The notes: generated by a model from the letters alone, not told the origin. A stretch of DNA of 64,000 nt from Acidobacteria bacterium Ga0077534 (GCA_001464455.1 LNEI01000018.1:598986-662985), one strand, 5' to 3'. Counted from the first letter of the stretch, positions 43,747-54,099 are shown. Made by a program: numbers and translations.

Positions 43747-45225
43747 ATGAACCGAGACCAAACTCTACAGCGAGTCCGTGAGCGTGATAAACCGTGGGAT
43801 ATCATCGTAATCGGCGGCGGCGCAACTGGTGTTGGCTGCGCTCTTGATGCTGCCTCGCGTGGGCTCAATGTGCTGCTGCTCGAACAGCACGATCTCGGCA
43901 AAGGCACATCTAGCCGAAGCACGAAACTCGTCCACGGCGGTGTAAGGTATCTCGCCCAGGGCGATATTCGACTTGTTCGCGAAGCTCTCGCAGAACGCTC
44001 AAACATCCTGCAAAATGCACCTCATGTTGTTCACACACAGGAGTTTATCGTTCCGTGCTTCGGCCTGTGGCAGAAGATCTTCTATGGTTTTGGCCTTAAG
44101 TTCTACGATCTGCTTGCGGGCAGTAAGCGCATCGGCCGATCTAGGGTCTTGTCACGTTCCGAAACGATCGAGCGCCTGCCAACGGTCAATAGTGCAGGCT
44201 TGTCAGGCGGCATCCTTTATCACGACGGCCAGTTCGACGATGCTCGGCTACTGATCGATATGGCCTCAACGGCCGACGCCCTCGGGGCGAGTCTGCTCAA
44301 TTACGCGGCCGTTCTCGACCTATTAAAGGACGAAAAAGGGGCAATTGTAGGAGTTCAGTTTCAAGATGCTGAGACCGGCGAAATTCACAACGTGCTTTCC
44401 CGAGCGGTGATAAATGCGACCGGAGCATTCTGCGACCCGATCCGACGTATGGCCGATGCCAAAGCGAAACCCGTCGTAACTTTTGCCCAGGGCTCACACA
44501 TCGTACTCGAACGCCGCTTTCTCGCGTCAGATACGGCCATGATGATCCCGAAAACGAGTGACGGGCGCGTACTTTTTTGTATCCCCTGGCACAACCATCT
44601 GATCGTCGGAACCACCGACACGCCCGTCGGCTCAGCGATCCTCGAACCCGAGGCTCTCGACGCCGAGATCGACTTCATCCTTGCGACCGTGGGCGATTAT
44701 CTTACGTCACGTCCGACACCCGACGATATATTGAGCGTTTTTGCGGGTATTCGCCCGCTGGTGAGCCGCTCCGCCGCAAAGAACACGGCGGCTTTGTCGC
44801 GCAGCCACGAGTTGTTTCTTGACGAAAACCTGATAACGATAACAGGAGGTAAATGGACGACATATCGGCAAATGGCTGAGGAGGCGGTAAACAGCGCGAT
44901 AAATGTTGCCGGGCTCGACGCAGGCGACTGCATAACGGCGACCTTGGCCATATCGCCCCCCGTCGAAAACGGTGGCGAAAGGCTGCACAAGGATCTCCCG
45001 TACACTGACACTGATGTCGTCAGGGCAGTTCGCGATGAGATGGCACGCAGCGTAGAGGACGTGCTCGCTCGCAGAACAAGGGCTCTTTTTCTCAACGCCG
45101 CCGCCGCGATCGAAATGGCTCCGAAAACCGCGGAATTGATGGCTATAGAACTCGGAAAGGATAACGCGTGGTGTTCCGGTGAGGTAGCTAAATTTACCGC
45201 GATCGCGGAGAAATACAAGGTCTAG
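43747..45225 (+). CDS. glpD: Glycerol-3-phosphate dehydrogenase, aerobic type
   Basis: FAD enzyme that oxidises glycerol 3-phosphate and passes electrons to quinone. FAD loop IVIGGGATGVGCALDAASRG, substrate loop GTSSRSTKLVHGGVRYLAQGD, and the C-terminal GITGGKWTTYRQMAEEAV-type region (ITGGKWTTYRQMAEEAV). 492 residues, complete. Overlaps the convergent metallopeptidase by 4 bases. Links the glycerophosphodiesterase product to respiration. Confidence 0.95.
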   Translation: MNRDQTLQRVRERDKPWDIIVIGGGATGVGCALDAASRGLNVLLLEQHDLGKGTSSRSTKLVHGGVRYLAQGDIRLVREALAERSNILQNAPHVVHTQEFIVPCFGLWQKIFYGFGLKFYDLLAGSKRIGRSRVLSRSETIERLPTVNSAGLSGGILYHDGQFDDARLLIDMASTADALGASLLNYAAVLDLLKDEKGAIVGVQFQDAETGEIHNVLSRAVINATGAFCDPIRRMADAKAKPVVTFAQGSHIVLERRFLASDTAMMIPKTSDGRVLFCIPWHNHLIVGTTDTPVGSAILEPEALDAEIDFILATVGDYLTSRPTPDDILSVFAGIRPLVSRSAAKNTAALSRSHELFLDENLITITGGKWTTYRQMAEEAVNSAINVAGLDAGDCITATLAISPPVENGGERLHKDLPYTDTDVVRAVRDEMARSVEDVLARRTRALFLNAAAAIEMAPKTAELMAIELGKDNAWCSGEVAKFTAIAEKYKV

Positions 45226-46091
45226 TAAACGAGCCTCATTACAAAGGCTTCCCATTTCCGCTGAAATGCACGCATATCACGCTCGCCCAGGACACGTTGC
45301 AGCGTTTTGTAACCGGTCGGGTCGGTTTTCGCATTAGCGGTAAACTCTTTGTAATACCTGACAAGCAGCTTTTTTTCCTGAAGATAGTAAAGCAGGTATC
45401 TTGCCTGAGCGTAATTTGTCCCCGTCGCCTCTCGATAAAACTCCCGGTCGGACATAGAAGTCATCTCTCTGAACGTCGGAACGACCTTCTTTCGCAAACC
45501 ATCCTGCAAACCCCGCAAACGCCAGTTCGTGTAGCCGTAAATCTGTCCGTCGACTGTTCCGGACTGCTCGTAGAGCGAACCCAGCCCCTCATTGAACCAG
45601 GCCGGGCACGAGGGAAAATTTGCCTCGATAAATGGATGAACGATCTCGTGAACCAGCGTCCCGCCGCCGCTGGCGATGTTCATTACCAATGCCTTGTCTG
45701 ATGGAGAATAATAACCGTAGGGCGTTGACGGTTCGTCATTGAAGAACTCTTTGGCGTGCTTTCGGTATGAGGTTTCATCGCGGAAGAGCCAGATCTCAAG
45801 GATGTTCGCGGGGTCTTTTGTGAAGTAGGCTTTCTTCAAACGCTCGACCGTTCCCCGCACAACTCCCTTAGCCCATTGCTTCACGGTCTCCGGATCGTCA
45901 TCTCCTATTACCACGAACGGACGTTCGACAACTACGGTAAAATCGCGGTCCTTCAGTTTGGTCCGAAGGCTCGAAGCGTGCTTTTCAAATGCCTGATCGG
46001 TCGAGACGGCGGAAGCGGAGATGGCGGCTATCGCCGTCAGGACCAGACTTGTGATGATGCGTTTGGCACTTGGCATATGGTCGCTGTTCAT
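45222..46091 (-). CDS. Exported zincin-type metallopeptidase
   Basis: 289-residue exported protein with signal peptide (IITSLVLTAIAAISASAVS). Zinc motif HEIVH and downstream NEGLGSLYE (third ligand Glu) match gluzincins of the MA clan and DUF1570-like proteins. The ATG at 46091 is a choice; 46172 adds a basic non-signal part and 46076 is five codons shorter. Function of the protease unknown. Confidence 0.8.
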   Translation of the reverse strand: MNSDHMPSAKRIITSLVLTAIAAISASAVSTDQAFEKHASSLRTKLKDRDFTVVVERPFVVIGDDDPETVKQWAKGVVRGTVERLKKAYFTKDPANILEIWLFRDETSYRKHAKEFFNDEPSTPYGYYSPSDKALVMNIASGGGTLVHEIVHPFIEANFPSCPAWFNEGLGSLYEQSGTVDGQIYGYTNWRLRGLQDGLRKKVVPTFREMTSMSDREFYREATGTNYAQARYLLYYLQEKKLLVRYYKEFTANAKTDPTGYKTLQRVLGERDMRAFQRKWEAFVMRLVY

Positions 46092-46131
46092 ATTCGATGA
46101 ACGAAAGTGCCGGAATGATTTGCAGGAAAAA

Positions 46132-46581
46132 TTACTCGGTCGAAACCACGTCCTCGCCTTTGAGGGCAGCATTTAACGTGTGCCAGCTAAGCGATGCACA
46201 CTTAACGCGCGCCGGAAATTCCAGAACGCCTGCAAAGATCTTTAGCTTTCCGAGGTCATTTTCCTGTGTTTCAGCGTCGAGTTCACCCGTGACCATTGCG
46301 TGAAACTCGCCAAATATCGCCTCTGCCTCAGCCTTCGTCTTGCCCTTCACCGCCTGCGTCATCATCGACGCCGAAGCCTTAGAGATCGCACAACCGGACC
46401 CCTTAAACGCGACGTCGCCGACGACCTCGCCGTCCATCTTCAAATAAACCCGCAATGCATCGCCGCACAACGGATTCTTACCATCCGCGTACTGATCAGC
46501 ATCCTCGATCTCACGAAAATTCCGCGGATTCTTATTGTGCTCTAAAATTACTTCCTGATATAGATCGCTCAGTTCTGACAT
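46132..46581 (-). CDS. sufU: SufU Fe-S scaffold/Zn sulfurtransfer partner
   Basis: NifU/IscU-like protein that takes persulfide sulfur from SufS. Ligand residues are C39, D41 (NPLCGD), C64 (GSGCAIS) and C128 (VKCASLSW). 149 residues, normal for SufU; the GxxxH insert fits the zinc SufU clade. Last gene of the suf array, 36 bases after fhs. Confidence 0.93.
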   Translation of the reverse strand: MSELSDLYQEVILEHNKNPRNFREIEDADQYADGKNPLCGDALRVYLKMDGEVVGDVAFKGSGCAISKASASMMTQAVKGKTKAEAEAIFGEFHAMVTGELDAETQENDLGKLKIFAGVLEFPARVKCASLSWHTLNAALKGEDVVSTE

Positions 46582-46617
46582 TGCTTTATTTTATTACAGC
46601 TGAGCCATCGGGACTAA

Positions 46618-48318
46618 TTACGAAAGTCCCACGATATTACCGTCCGCATCTATATCAACATGTTCAGCCGCAGGATGTTCCGGCAAGGCGGGCATAGTGC
46701 GCATGTCGCCGCAGACGGGGTAGATAAAACCGGCACCAACGCTCGCCCTTACCTCGCGTACTGGCAACGTAAAGCCCGTCGGAGCTCCTTTTAGGGTAGG
46801 GTCGTGGCTCAAGCTGAGATGGGTCTTCGCCATGCATATCGGGAGCCCGCCAAAGCCGTTTGCCTCATACGAAGCTATCTGCTCGCTAGCCTGCGAGGTG
46901 TAGCTGACACCGCTTGCTCCATAGATCTTTGTCGCAATGGTTTCGATCTTTGCCTTGATCGGTTGGTCGAGATCGTATAGGAACTTGAATTCATTGGGCT
47001 TCGCCGCGGCAGCGATGACCATCTCGGCGAGCTCGATCGCACCCTTGCCGCCGTTAGCCCAGTGCGTCGAAACGGCAGCCCCGAGAGCACCTGCCTCGAC
47101 GGCGATGCGTTTTACGGCTTCGATCTCGTCAGGGTGATCGGTGTCGAATGCGTTGATAGCAACGACCGGAGTAACCCCGTGGAGCCGAACGTTCTCTATT
47201 TGCTTTCTCAGGTTTGAGGCACCTGCTTCAACATCCGCGACGTTGTTTTCAAGCATTTCGGGCGGCAGAGCTTTGCCGGCAACGATCTTGTATTTGCCGC
47301 TATGGGATTTCAACGCACGGATCGTGACGACGATGACGCAGGCGTCGGGCTTGAGGCCGCTGTAGCGGCACTTGATGTTGAAGAACTTCTCGGCACCAAT
47401 ATCTGCTCCAAAGCCTGATTCGGTCATCAAATAATCCGCCGTTTTTATACCGATCAGATCGGCCAGGATGCTGCTGTTCCCATGGGCGACATTGGCAAAC
47501 GGGCCGGCGTGAACAAGCGCCGGCGTATTCTCGAGCGTCTGCATTATGGTCGGTCGAATGGCGTCGCGCATTAGAACGGTCATTGCTCCGGCGGCCCCGA
47601 TCTCCTCGGCCGTGACCGGCTTTTTGTCGTGCGTGAGGCCGACGACGATGCGGCCAAAACGCTTACGCATATCCTGCAAAGACGTCGTTAGGGCGAGGAT
47701 CGCCATCACCTCGGACGCAACGGTGATGTCAAAGCCCGTCTCACGCGGAATGCCGCCTTCCGTTCGGCCGCCGAGACCGATAATGATCTTGCGCAGAGCA
47801 CGGTCATTTGTGTCTACGACACGCTTCCAGGTAATGCTGTGCGGATTTATATTGAGCGGGTTGCCGCGAAGGAGTTTATTGTCGACCATCGCCGCGAGCA
47901 GGTTGTTGGCGGCGGTCACGGCGTGAATGTCACCCGTCAGGTTGAGGTTAAACGTCTCCATCGGCACGACTTGGGAGTATCCGCCGCCCGCCGCTCCGCC
48001 TTTTATGCCAAAGGTCGGCCCCTGTGACGGCTGTCGAAGACTGATGACGGCGCGCTTGCCAAGGTGCTTCATCGCTTCACCAAGGCCGATCAGTGTGGTC
48101 GATTTGCCTTCGCCTAGCGGAGTTGGCGTGATAGCCGATATGTCGATATATTTTGCATTCGGCCGCTCCGCGAAGCGCTTGAGAACGTCGAGCCTAACCT
48201 TCGCAACATAAGGGCTGCCGTAAATGTCGATATCATCCGGCCCGAGACCGAGCTGTTCAGCTATCTCGGTAATCGGACGGAGCTTGGCGTGCTGGGCGAT
48301 AAATAGATCGGAATACAT
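46618..48318 (-). CDS. fhs: Formate-tetrahydrofolate ligase
   Basis: ATP-dependent ligation of formate to THF giving 10-formyl-THF for one-carbon metabolism. It shows the P-loop TPLGEGKSTTLIGLGEAM, the GPTFGIKGGAAGGGYSQV block and the ends EAGALGAAVSTHW and TSQASEQIASYEANG. I start at the ATG at 48318 (M-Y-S-D-L-F-I-A-Q), which gives the usual 550-570 residues; a TTG at 48360 precedes it in frame. Located between sufS and sufU, with no known Fe-S role. Confidence 0.95.
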   Translation of the reverse strand: MYSDLFIAQHAKLRPITEIAEQLGLGPDDIDIYGSPYVAKVRLDVLKRFAERPNAKYIDISAITPTPLGEGKSTTLIGLGEAMKHLGKRAVISLRQPSQGPTFGIKGGAAGGGYSQVVPMETFNLNLTGDIHAVTAANNLLAAMVDNKLLRGNPLNINPHSITWKRVVDTNDRALRKIIIGLGGRTEGGIPRETGFDITVASEVMAILALTTSLQDMRKRFGRIVVGLTHDKKPVTAEEIGAAGAMTVLMRDAIRPTIMQTLENTPALVHAGPFANVAHGNSSILADLIGIKTADYLMTESGFGADIGAEKFFNIKCRYSGLKPDACVIVVTIRALKSHSGKYKIVAGKALPPEMLENNVADVEAGASNLRKQIENVRLHGVTPVVAINAFDTDHPDEIEAVKRIAVEAGALGAAVSTHWANGGKGAIELAEMVIAAAAKPNEFKFLYDLDQPIKAKIETIATKIYGASGVSYTSQASEQIASYEANGFGGLPICMAKTHLSLSHDPTLKGAPTGFTLPVREVRASVGAGFIYPVCGDMRTMPALPEHPAAEHVDIDADGNIVGLS

Positions 48319-48387
48319 ATGCCCGATTATCTGTAATACCGACTCTTTATTTAGTGACAAAGCTCACAAAAGCTATTTAACTAACAA

Positions 48388-49629
48388 CTAAGCAAACACC
48401 TCGATCACCTTTTGCACAGCATCGGCCAGCTTATCGACTTCCTCTTTCGTGTTGTAGAACGCAAAAGACGCTCTCGCCGTCGCCGGAACGTCGTAGAATT
48501 CCATCACCGGCTGGGCGCAATGGTGGCCTGCTCGAATGGCGATACCTTGCTGGTCGAGGATAGTGCCGATGTCATGCGGGTGTATGCCTTCGATGGTGAA
48601 TGAGAGGACGGATGCTTTTTCGGCTGCCGTGCCGATGATCTTGACCTCGGGAATGTCGCCGAGGCGTTCGGTGGCGTATTCGAGCAGTTCGTGCTCGTAC
48701 GCGGCGGCGGCTTCGAAGTCGATGGCGTTGATGTAATCGATCGCGGCCCCGAGTCCGATGCCGGCGGCGATGGCGGGCGTTCCTGCCTCGAATTTATCCG
48801 GGATCGGAGCAAACGTCGTCTTTTCAAAGCTAACCGTGCGGATCATACCGCCGCCGGTCTGATAAGGCGGCATCTGATCGAGCCATTTTCGCTTGCCGTA
48901 CATCACGCCGCTACCGGTCGGGCCGAACATTTTGTGGCCTGAGAAGATAAAGAAATCGCAGTCGAGATCCTGCACATCGACCGGAAAATGCGGCACGCTC
49001 TGGGCTGCATCGACACAGACGGGCACGCCGAATTTGTGTGCCGTTGCGATCATCTCTTTGACCGGATTTACCGTTCCCAAACTGTTAGAAACATGCGTGA
49101 CCGCGACCATTTTGGTGCGTTCATTGAGCATATTTTCATACTCGTCGATGATCAACTCGCCGCGTTCATTCATCGGGATCACGCGGATCGTCGCTCCCTT
49201 TTCCTCGGCGATCATCTGCCACGGGATGATGTTTGAGTGGTGCTCCATCTGCGAGACGAGGATCTCATCGCCCTCACCGATAAACTTTCGCCCGTACGAA
49301 AAAGCGACCAAATTCACTCCCTCGGTCGTACCGCGAACAAAAATGCATTCCTTCACATCCGGCGCGTTGATAAAGCGTTTGACCTTCTCCCGAGCCGCCT
49401 CGTAGGCCGTCGTCGCGTGCTGCGAAAGATAATGCACGCCGCGGTGAATGTTCGAATGCTCCTCGGCCAGATATTTCGAGGTCCGGTCGATCACCGACTG
49501 CGGAACCTGCGACGAGGCCCCGTTGTCGAGATACACAAGCGGCTGGCCGTTCACCGTTTGTGACAGCACCGGAAAATCTTTTCTAATTTTTTCTACGTCC
49601 CAATTGGTCATCTGCTTTACTGCTTCCAT
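48388..49629 (-). CDS. sufS: Cysteine desulfurase SufS
   Basis: PLP enzyme that extracts sulfur from Cys. PLP lysine in SGHKMFGPTGSGVMYGK, catalytic Cys in RAGHHCAQPVM, and typical class II phrases EHHSNIIPWQM and FEAGTPAIAAGIGLGAAIDYI. The ATG at 49629 (M-E-A-V-K-Q-M) is preferred, with a 49611 alternative. 413 residues. It follows the WG-repeat gene by 17 bases. Confidence 0.96.
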   Translation of the reverse strand: MEAVKQMTNWDVEKIRKDFPVLSQTVNGQPLVYLDNGASSQVPQSVIDRTSKYLAEEHSNIHRGVHYLSQHATTAYEAAREKVKRFINAPDVKECIFVRGTTEGVNLVAFSYGRKFIGEGDEILVSQMEHHSNIIPWQMIAEEKGATIRVIPMNERGELIIDEYENMLNERTKMVAVTHVSNSLGTVNPVKEMIATAHKFGVPVCVDAAQSVPHFPVDVQDLDCDFFIFSGHKMFGPTGSGVMYGKRKWLDQMPPYQTGGGMIRTVSFEKTTFAPIPDKFEAGTPAIAAGIGLGAAIDYINAIDFEAAAAYEHELLEYATERLGDIPEVKIIGTAAEKASVLSFTIEGIHPHDIGTILDQQGIAIRAGHHCAQPVMEFYDVPATARASFAFYNTKEEVDKLADAVQKVIEVFA

Positions 49630-49646
49630 ACAATTACCTATCTGCC

Positions 49647-50795
49647 CTACGGACGTGGATCCCAAAGATATGTTCCGTCCTTCCTAATAAATCCCCGACC
49701 GCCTTTTGTGTATACCGTTGCCAGTCCACTCACAAAATTCCCGGCGCTACCAAACTGTGGTTGAATGACAACGGTTCCATTTTTATCTATAAAGCCAAAA
49801 CCCTTCCCCGGTCCGCTCCCCGGTTCAAAAATCATCGCCATTCCGTCCGAGAATTTTTCAGGACGGCGAGAGAATTGAGGTTTAATCACTAATAATCCAT
49901 TCGCATCGACATATCCCCATAGCTTTTCGACTTCGACCGCGGCCAAACCTTCCGAAAACTCATCCGCGCCATCAAACTTTGGCTCGATCTTGAAACGACC
50001 CGACTTGTCGATGAATCCGTATTTTCCATACTTCTTTACTGATGCGAGTCCTTCCGAAAAGTTATTCGCCCATTCAAACTGATTGGGAATCGAAATAATG
50101 TCTTTTTTGTTGACATAACCCCACTTTCCTTTCAATTGGACGGCCGCTAACCCTTCCGAGAAGTTCTGAGCGTTCTCAAAAAGGGGGCGCCAATAAATCC
50201 CTCTGAGATCTACCAATGGGGTCTTTGTCTTACCTACAACAAGCTTCCCTTTACTATCGATAAATCCGTAGCGATAGACCGGGCGGCTGGCCCTCAAGGA
50301 ATAATCGACCTGTATTTCTACGAGAGAAAGACCATCAGAAAAATAATTTACACCTTTCGGTCTTTCCGCCATTTCCGTGTCCTCAAAAAACGAGGACTGA
50401 ATAACCAATTTTCCTGACTTATCAATAAATCCCGACTTGCGGTCGCTAAGCCTTACAAATGCAAACCCCTCACGAAAGGCTCCGATACTCTCGTAGGTTG
50501 GCTTTAGGATAAGCGTTCCTAACGGATCTAACAGTCCTTTCAGGTGCTTGGAATCGTCCCGGTAACTAAATATGAGGAGTTGGGCGTCGGCATCATAGTC
50601 TTCCAATACAATTCTAGGATCCAACTTCAAAAAAACTTCCTTTCCAGACTTATCGATGAGAAGTTTTCCGCACTGGGATGCAAAATAGCTATCACAATTC
50701 TTTGAAACTAAACCGAGATACTGAGCGCTAATAGAATTGACACCCACGATGACTGTGACTAGGAGAGAGGTCGCAATTAAGGGTCTAAGTCTCAT
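49647..50795 (-). CDS. Exported WG-repeat protein in the suf array
   Basis: 382 residues with a signal peptide (MRLRPLIATSLLVTVIVGVNSISA) and at least six WG (KWG) repeats, for example EGFAFVRLSDRKSGFIDKSGKLVIQ, EGLAAVQLKGKWGYVNKKDII, EGLASVKKYGKYGFIDKSGRF. Such beta repeats are usually outside the cell and of unknown function. It overlaps sufD by ATGA (50792-50795), so it is translated with the suf genes, an unusual companion. Confidence 0.85.
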   Translation of the reverse strand: MRLRPLIATSLLVTVIVGVNSISAQYLGLVSKNCDSYFASQCGKLLIDKSGKEVFLKLDPRIVLEDYDADAQLLIFSYRDDSKHLKGLLDPLGTLILKPTYESIGAFREGFAFVRLSDRKSGFIDKSGKLVIQSSFFEDTEMAERPKGVNYFSDGLSLVEIQVDYSLRASRPVYRYGFIDSKGKLVVGKTKTPLVDLRGIYWRPLFENAQNFSEGLAAVQLKGKWGYVNKKDIISIPNQFEWANNFSEGLASVKKYGKYGFIDKSGRFKIEPKFDGADEFSEGLAAVEVEKLWGYVDANGLLVIKPQFSRRPEKFSDGMAMIFEPGSGPGKGFGFIDKNGTVVIQPQFGSAGNFVSGLATVYTKGGRGFIRKDGTYLWDPRP

Positions 50796-51949
50796 AGCTC
50801 GATCGGTCTTCCCAAACGATTCAACACCGCCACGTCTAGCTCCTTCTTGATCGACTCGATCCCGATCTTATTTATAACTTCCTCCGCAAAACCATAGGTC
50901 AACAGATTTTTCGCCAGCACCTCGGGCAATCCGCGTGTTAACAGATAGAACAACTGCTCCTCCTCAAGCTGCCCGACCGTTGCTCCATGCGAGCATTTGA
51001 CGTCGTCGTTGAATATCTCAAGCTGCGGCTTGGTATCGACGCGGGCGTCGTTTGAGAGCAGCAGGTTCTTGTTCGACTGCTGTGCGTCGGTGCCGTGAGC
51101 GTTCTCGCGGACGAAGACCTTGCCGTTAAATACGCCACGGGAATTATCGTTCAACACGCCCTTGTACGTTTGGTGCGAATTACAATTCGGCACCGTGTGA
51201 TCGATGATCGAGTGGGTGTCGTGATGCTGATTCCCGCCGAGCATATACAAACCGTCAACCCACGCCTCGCCGCCTTCCGCGGTAAATTTCAAGTCAATGT
51301 CATGCCGCGACAGACGCCCGCCGAGATTGATATTGGTCGAATCGTAGCTGCTGCCAGCCCCGAGCGTGACGTCGGTAGTGCCGATATTAAAGGCGTCCGG
51401 CGCGTTTCTTTGCACTCGATAGTGGGTAATGTTGGCGTTATCGCCGACCATCACCCGAGTAACCGCATTTGTAAAGCCTGAAGAGGACGCATGATACGAT
51501 TCGACAATCGTTGCCTTGCTACCAGCCTCTGCAATTATGACGACATGCGGCGATGTCATCATCCTATTCGCCGCGCTGTACTCCAGCTTGATTGGCTCGG
51601 CGAAGGCCATGTCTTTAGGAATGACATGTATGGAAAAGCAGGCGAACGCCATGTTTAGCGCAGTGAAGCCATTGCGACCGAAATCGAAACCGGCAATGCG
51701 ATCTTCATTTCGGTCGAAATCACTCGGGCTCAACATTAGCGGAGGCACGACCCACGGCTCTCTGGAAAGTGGCGCTACGTTCGTGTATTTCCAGTCCTCG
51801 TCGTTTGGGGTTGGGAAGCCGAGTGCAGCAAATACAGCAAATGCTTTTTCGCGCAGCTCTCGCCCGCCAGCACTTTTCTCGCCTTCGATAAACTGCCTAA
51901 ATTGTTCCGTAAAACTCGTTTCCATTACGGCTGTTGTTGATACCATCAT
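50792..51949 (-). CDS. sufD: SufD Fe-S assembly scaffold subunit
   Basis: Partner of SufB in the SufBC2D complex, a right-handed beta-helix scaffold. Characteristic parts are GFPTPNDEDWKYTNVAPL, and near the C-terminus NKNLLLSNDARVDTKPQLEIFNDDVKCSHGATVGQLEEEQLFYL. 385 residues. The ATGATG start overlaps the preceding GT-C stop (51946-51949) by four bases. Confidence 0.96.
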   Translation of the reverse strand: MMVSTTAVMETSFTEQFRQFIEGEKSAGGRELREKAFAVFAALGFPTPNDEDWKYTNVAPLSREPWVVPPLMLSPSDFDRNEDRIAGFDFGRNGFTALNMAFACFSIHVIPKDMAFAEPIKLEYSAANRMMTSPHVVIIAEAGSKATIVESYHASSSGFTNAVTRVMVGDNANITHYRVQRNAPDAFNIGTTDVTLGAGSSYDSTNINLGGRLSRHDIDLKFTAEGGEAWVDGLYMLGGNQHHDTHSIIDHTVPNCNSHQTYKGVLNDNSRGVFNGKVFVRENAHGTDAQQSNKNLLLSNDARVDTKPQLEIFNDDVKCSHGATVGQLEEEQLFYLLTRGLPEVLAKNLLTYGFAEEVINKIGIESIKKELDVAVLNRLGRPIEL

Positions 51950-54093
51950 TCGCTAAAAACCTTTATTAAACTAAACTTCCCGTCGGCTTTGATCGTGTTT
52001 GCCGGGTCGAGTACAAACTCGCGAGCTATCTTCAGCTTCGCCTCGTTCTCGGCCCGCGGCCTCTTCTCGTCAACTAGCGTCGATCTGTCAAAATCGAACA
52101 AAAAATCGTGCCGCGTCAATACATATTTGATGCCCGTCGCGGCCGATTTCGCGCGCAATTCCTGCACGCTTCGCGCTTCCCAGAGCATCTTTTTCAAAGT
52201 CCAGTCTTCAAATATGTAGTCCGAAAAGACTGGCCGGTCGATGTGGTAGGTGTCGCGGCGCATATTGATCAGCCAGACTCTCGAATCCGCCGCCGTATCC
52301 GCGTTGATCGCCTGATAGTACGGATAATAGTCAAGATTTCTCGCCAGATACTGATCACGCGATTCGCCGCCAAGCACCACTCGAAGCGGAGCTTTCATCG
52401 AGAACCACGCGACCGAGGTCAACATGGCGACGATCGACGCCGCGATCAGCGAATATTTCGCCGCGGCTCTGCCGCTCGCATCCTCACTCATTGCCTCAAC
52501 CGCTCCGGAGATAGCAACCGCAAGCAGCGGCGTTATCGGCAGCAGATACCTCAACTGCGGCCCGGAAAACAGCCAAAAAATATAAAAGATCGCGGCTACG
52601 CCCGCAGCTATTGCAAGTTCCCCCGCAAGTCTCTTTTTCCAAAGCGCCCAGATCAGTAGCGGAAGCCCGATCAGAAACGCCGCACCGAGGACCCCGTCGT
52701 ACAGCCCCGGATTCTCAGGCTGGGCCGCAAGCGAAACGCGGAACGGCGACATCAGATAGTTCGTCTTGTCGACATCGGCCCCGCCGTATTGCGATATCAT
52801 CGCCTGAAACAGGTTCGACCGCTCGACATCCCACCCGTTCGCCGAGCCCTTCAAAATGCTCATGTAAAACGGAAATACCGGCGACCCAGTCGCTACCCAA
52901 TTCCGCAAATACCATGGCGACGCGATCACACCCGCCAGCAGCAAGGCCCCAAAGCCTGCCAAAACGATCTTCCCCGGGCTGACACCGCCCTCCATGTCAG
53001 AACCGGGAGCGGTAGCGACCGACTCCCCTCGAGCCCTGAGCAACACGATCAAGGCAAAGGCCGCGATCACAAAAACCGCCGTCAACTTTACCGCTAACGC
53101 CCCGCCCAGAAATATCGCGACAAGCACGAGGGAAGACGTCTCCAGCGTCCTCCACCAACGCGTCAACGCATACACAGCCAGCGTCACAAAAAGAGCTAAA
53201 GCCAGATCAACGTAACCGCTCGATGCGACGTGAAACGCCGTCGGAATGGCCGCGACCATCAGCGTGGCGACCAGCGACCACCGACGTGAAACATTAAGTT
53301 CCCTCGCCCAGCCAAAAACCGCCGCCAGCAGCAAAGGAAAGAACAAAAATGTCGTCGCCCCAGCCGCCGCTTCGCCCGCCCGCGTGCTGACAAGATTCCC
53401 AAGCAGCATCGCCCAAACCGCGTGCATCTCGGTACCGAGAGCCAGGTAACTCGCGATATTGCCGTCGATAAACGCATTGCTGCCCTGCGCAATAAATGCC
53501 CTTGGCACCGCGAAATGATAAAGCAAAGTATCCTTCGCTATCGGCGGAGCAAGTGCGGCGATAAATGCGAGAACGACCGGAACCGCAATGAGAATCAGTA
53601 ATGCTCTGTCTAGGCCTGCTGCTTTTTCAGCAGAACGGGTTTCGGTTTTCGGTCCCCGGAGACATGCAAGGCTCAATCCGCCCTCTAAAGATCCGATAAC
53701 GGTGATGATTATCGCGGCCAATGGCGAATAAAGTCCTGCAAGGCCCAGGAAAAACCAAATGAGCGAGGTGACGATCGCTCCGACAGCAATATTTCGAACG
53801 TGCTCCAGTAAACGCGAGTGGTTCTCGCCGTGCTCAATATTCAAATATCGAAATAGAAAGGATCCTATTCCCAACCAGGAAACAAGAATGAGCCCTGACA
53901 CGACCGCACCCACGACCGAAGCCAAGATCCCCTCACCGCCAAACAACGGACCGCCGCCGAGATTGCCTAGCAAAGACGGCAGTTTTAACAGATCGGTACT
54001 TCGAAACGCGACAAAAACCGTCAGCAGCACAGCCGACCAGATCGCGATGATGATCGCGGAGTTGGTGGATCGTGTTTTTGCTTCGACTGCCAT
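51946..54093 (-). CDS. GT-C membrane glycosyltransferase
   Basis: 715-residue polytopic membrane protein with about 13 spans and short loops. The first loop motif contains Asp and the C-terminal periplasmic part (SRVWLINMRRDTYHIDRPVFSDYIFED) resembles polyprenyl-phosphate-dependent GT-C transferases of the ArnT/PMT type. It lies between sufC and sufD and overlaps sufD by ATGA, which is unexpected for a cell-envelope enzyme. The specific sugar donor is not determined. The 221-base inverted-repeat element abuts its start. Confidence 0.8.
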   Translation of the reverse strand: MAVEAKTRSTNSAIIIAIWSAVLLTVFVAFRSTDLLKLPSLLGNLGGGPLFGGEGILASVVGAVVSGLILVSWLGIGSFLFRYLNIEHGENHSRLLEHVRNIAVGAIVTSLIWFFLGLAGLYSPLAAIIITVIGSLEGGLSLACLRGPKTETRSAEKAAGLDRALLILIAVPVVLAFIAALAPPIAKDTLLYHFAVPRAFIAQGSNAFIDGNIASYLALGTEMHAVWAMLLGNLVSTRAGEAAAGATTFLFFPLLLAAVFGWARELNVSRRWSLVATLMVAAIPTAFHVASSGYVDLALALFVTLAVYALTRWWRTLETSSLVLVAIFLGGALAVKLTAVFVIAAFALIVLLRARGESVATAPGSDMEGGVSPGKIVLAGFGALLLAGVIASPWYLRNWVATGSPVFPFYMSILKGSANGWDVERSNLFQAMISQYGGADVDKTNYLMSPFRVSLAAQPENPGLYDGVLGAAFLIGLPLLIWALWKKRLAGELAIAAGVAAIFYIFWLFSGPQLRYLLPITPLLAVAISGAVEAMSEDASGRAAAKYSLIAASIVAMLTSVAWFSMKAPLRVVLGGESRDQYLARNLDYYPYYQAINADTAADSRVWLINMRRDTYHIDRPVFSDYIFEDWTLKKMLWEARSVQELRAKSAATGIKYVLTRHDFLFDFDRSTLVDEKRPRAENEAKLKIAREFVLDPANTIKADGKFSLIKVFSE

Positions 54094-54099
54094 GTTCTG

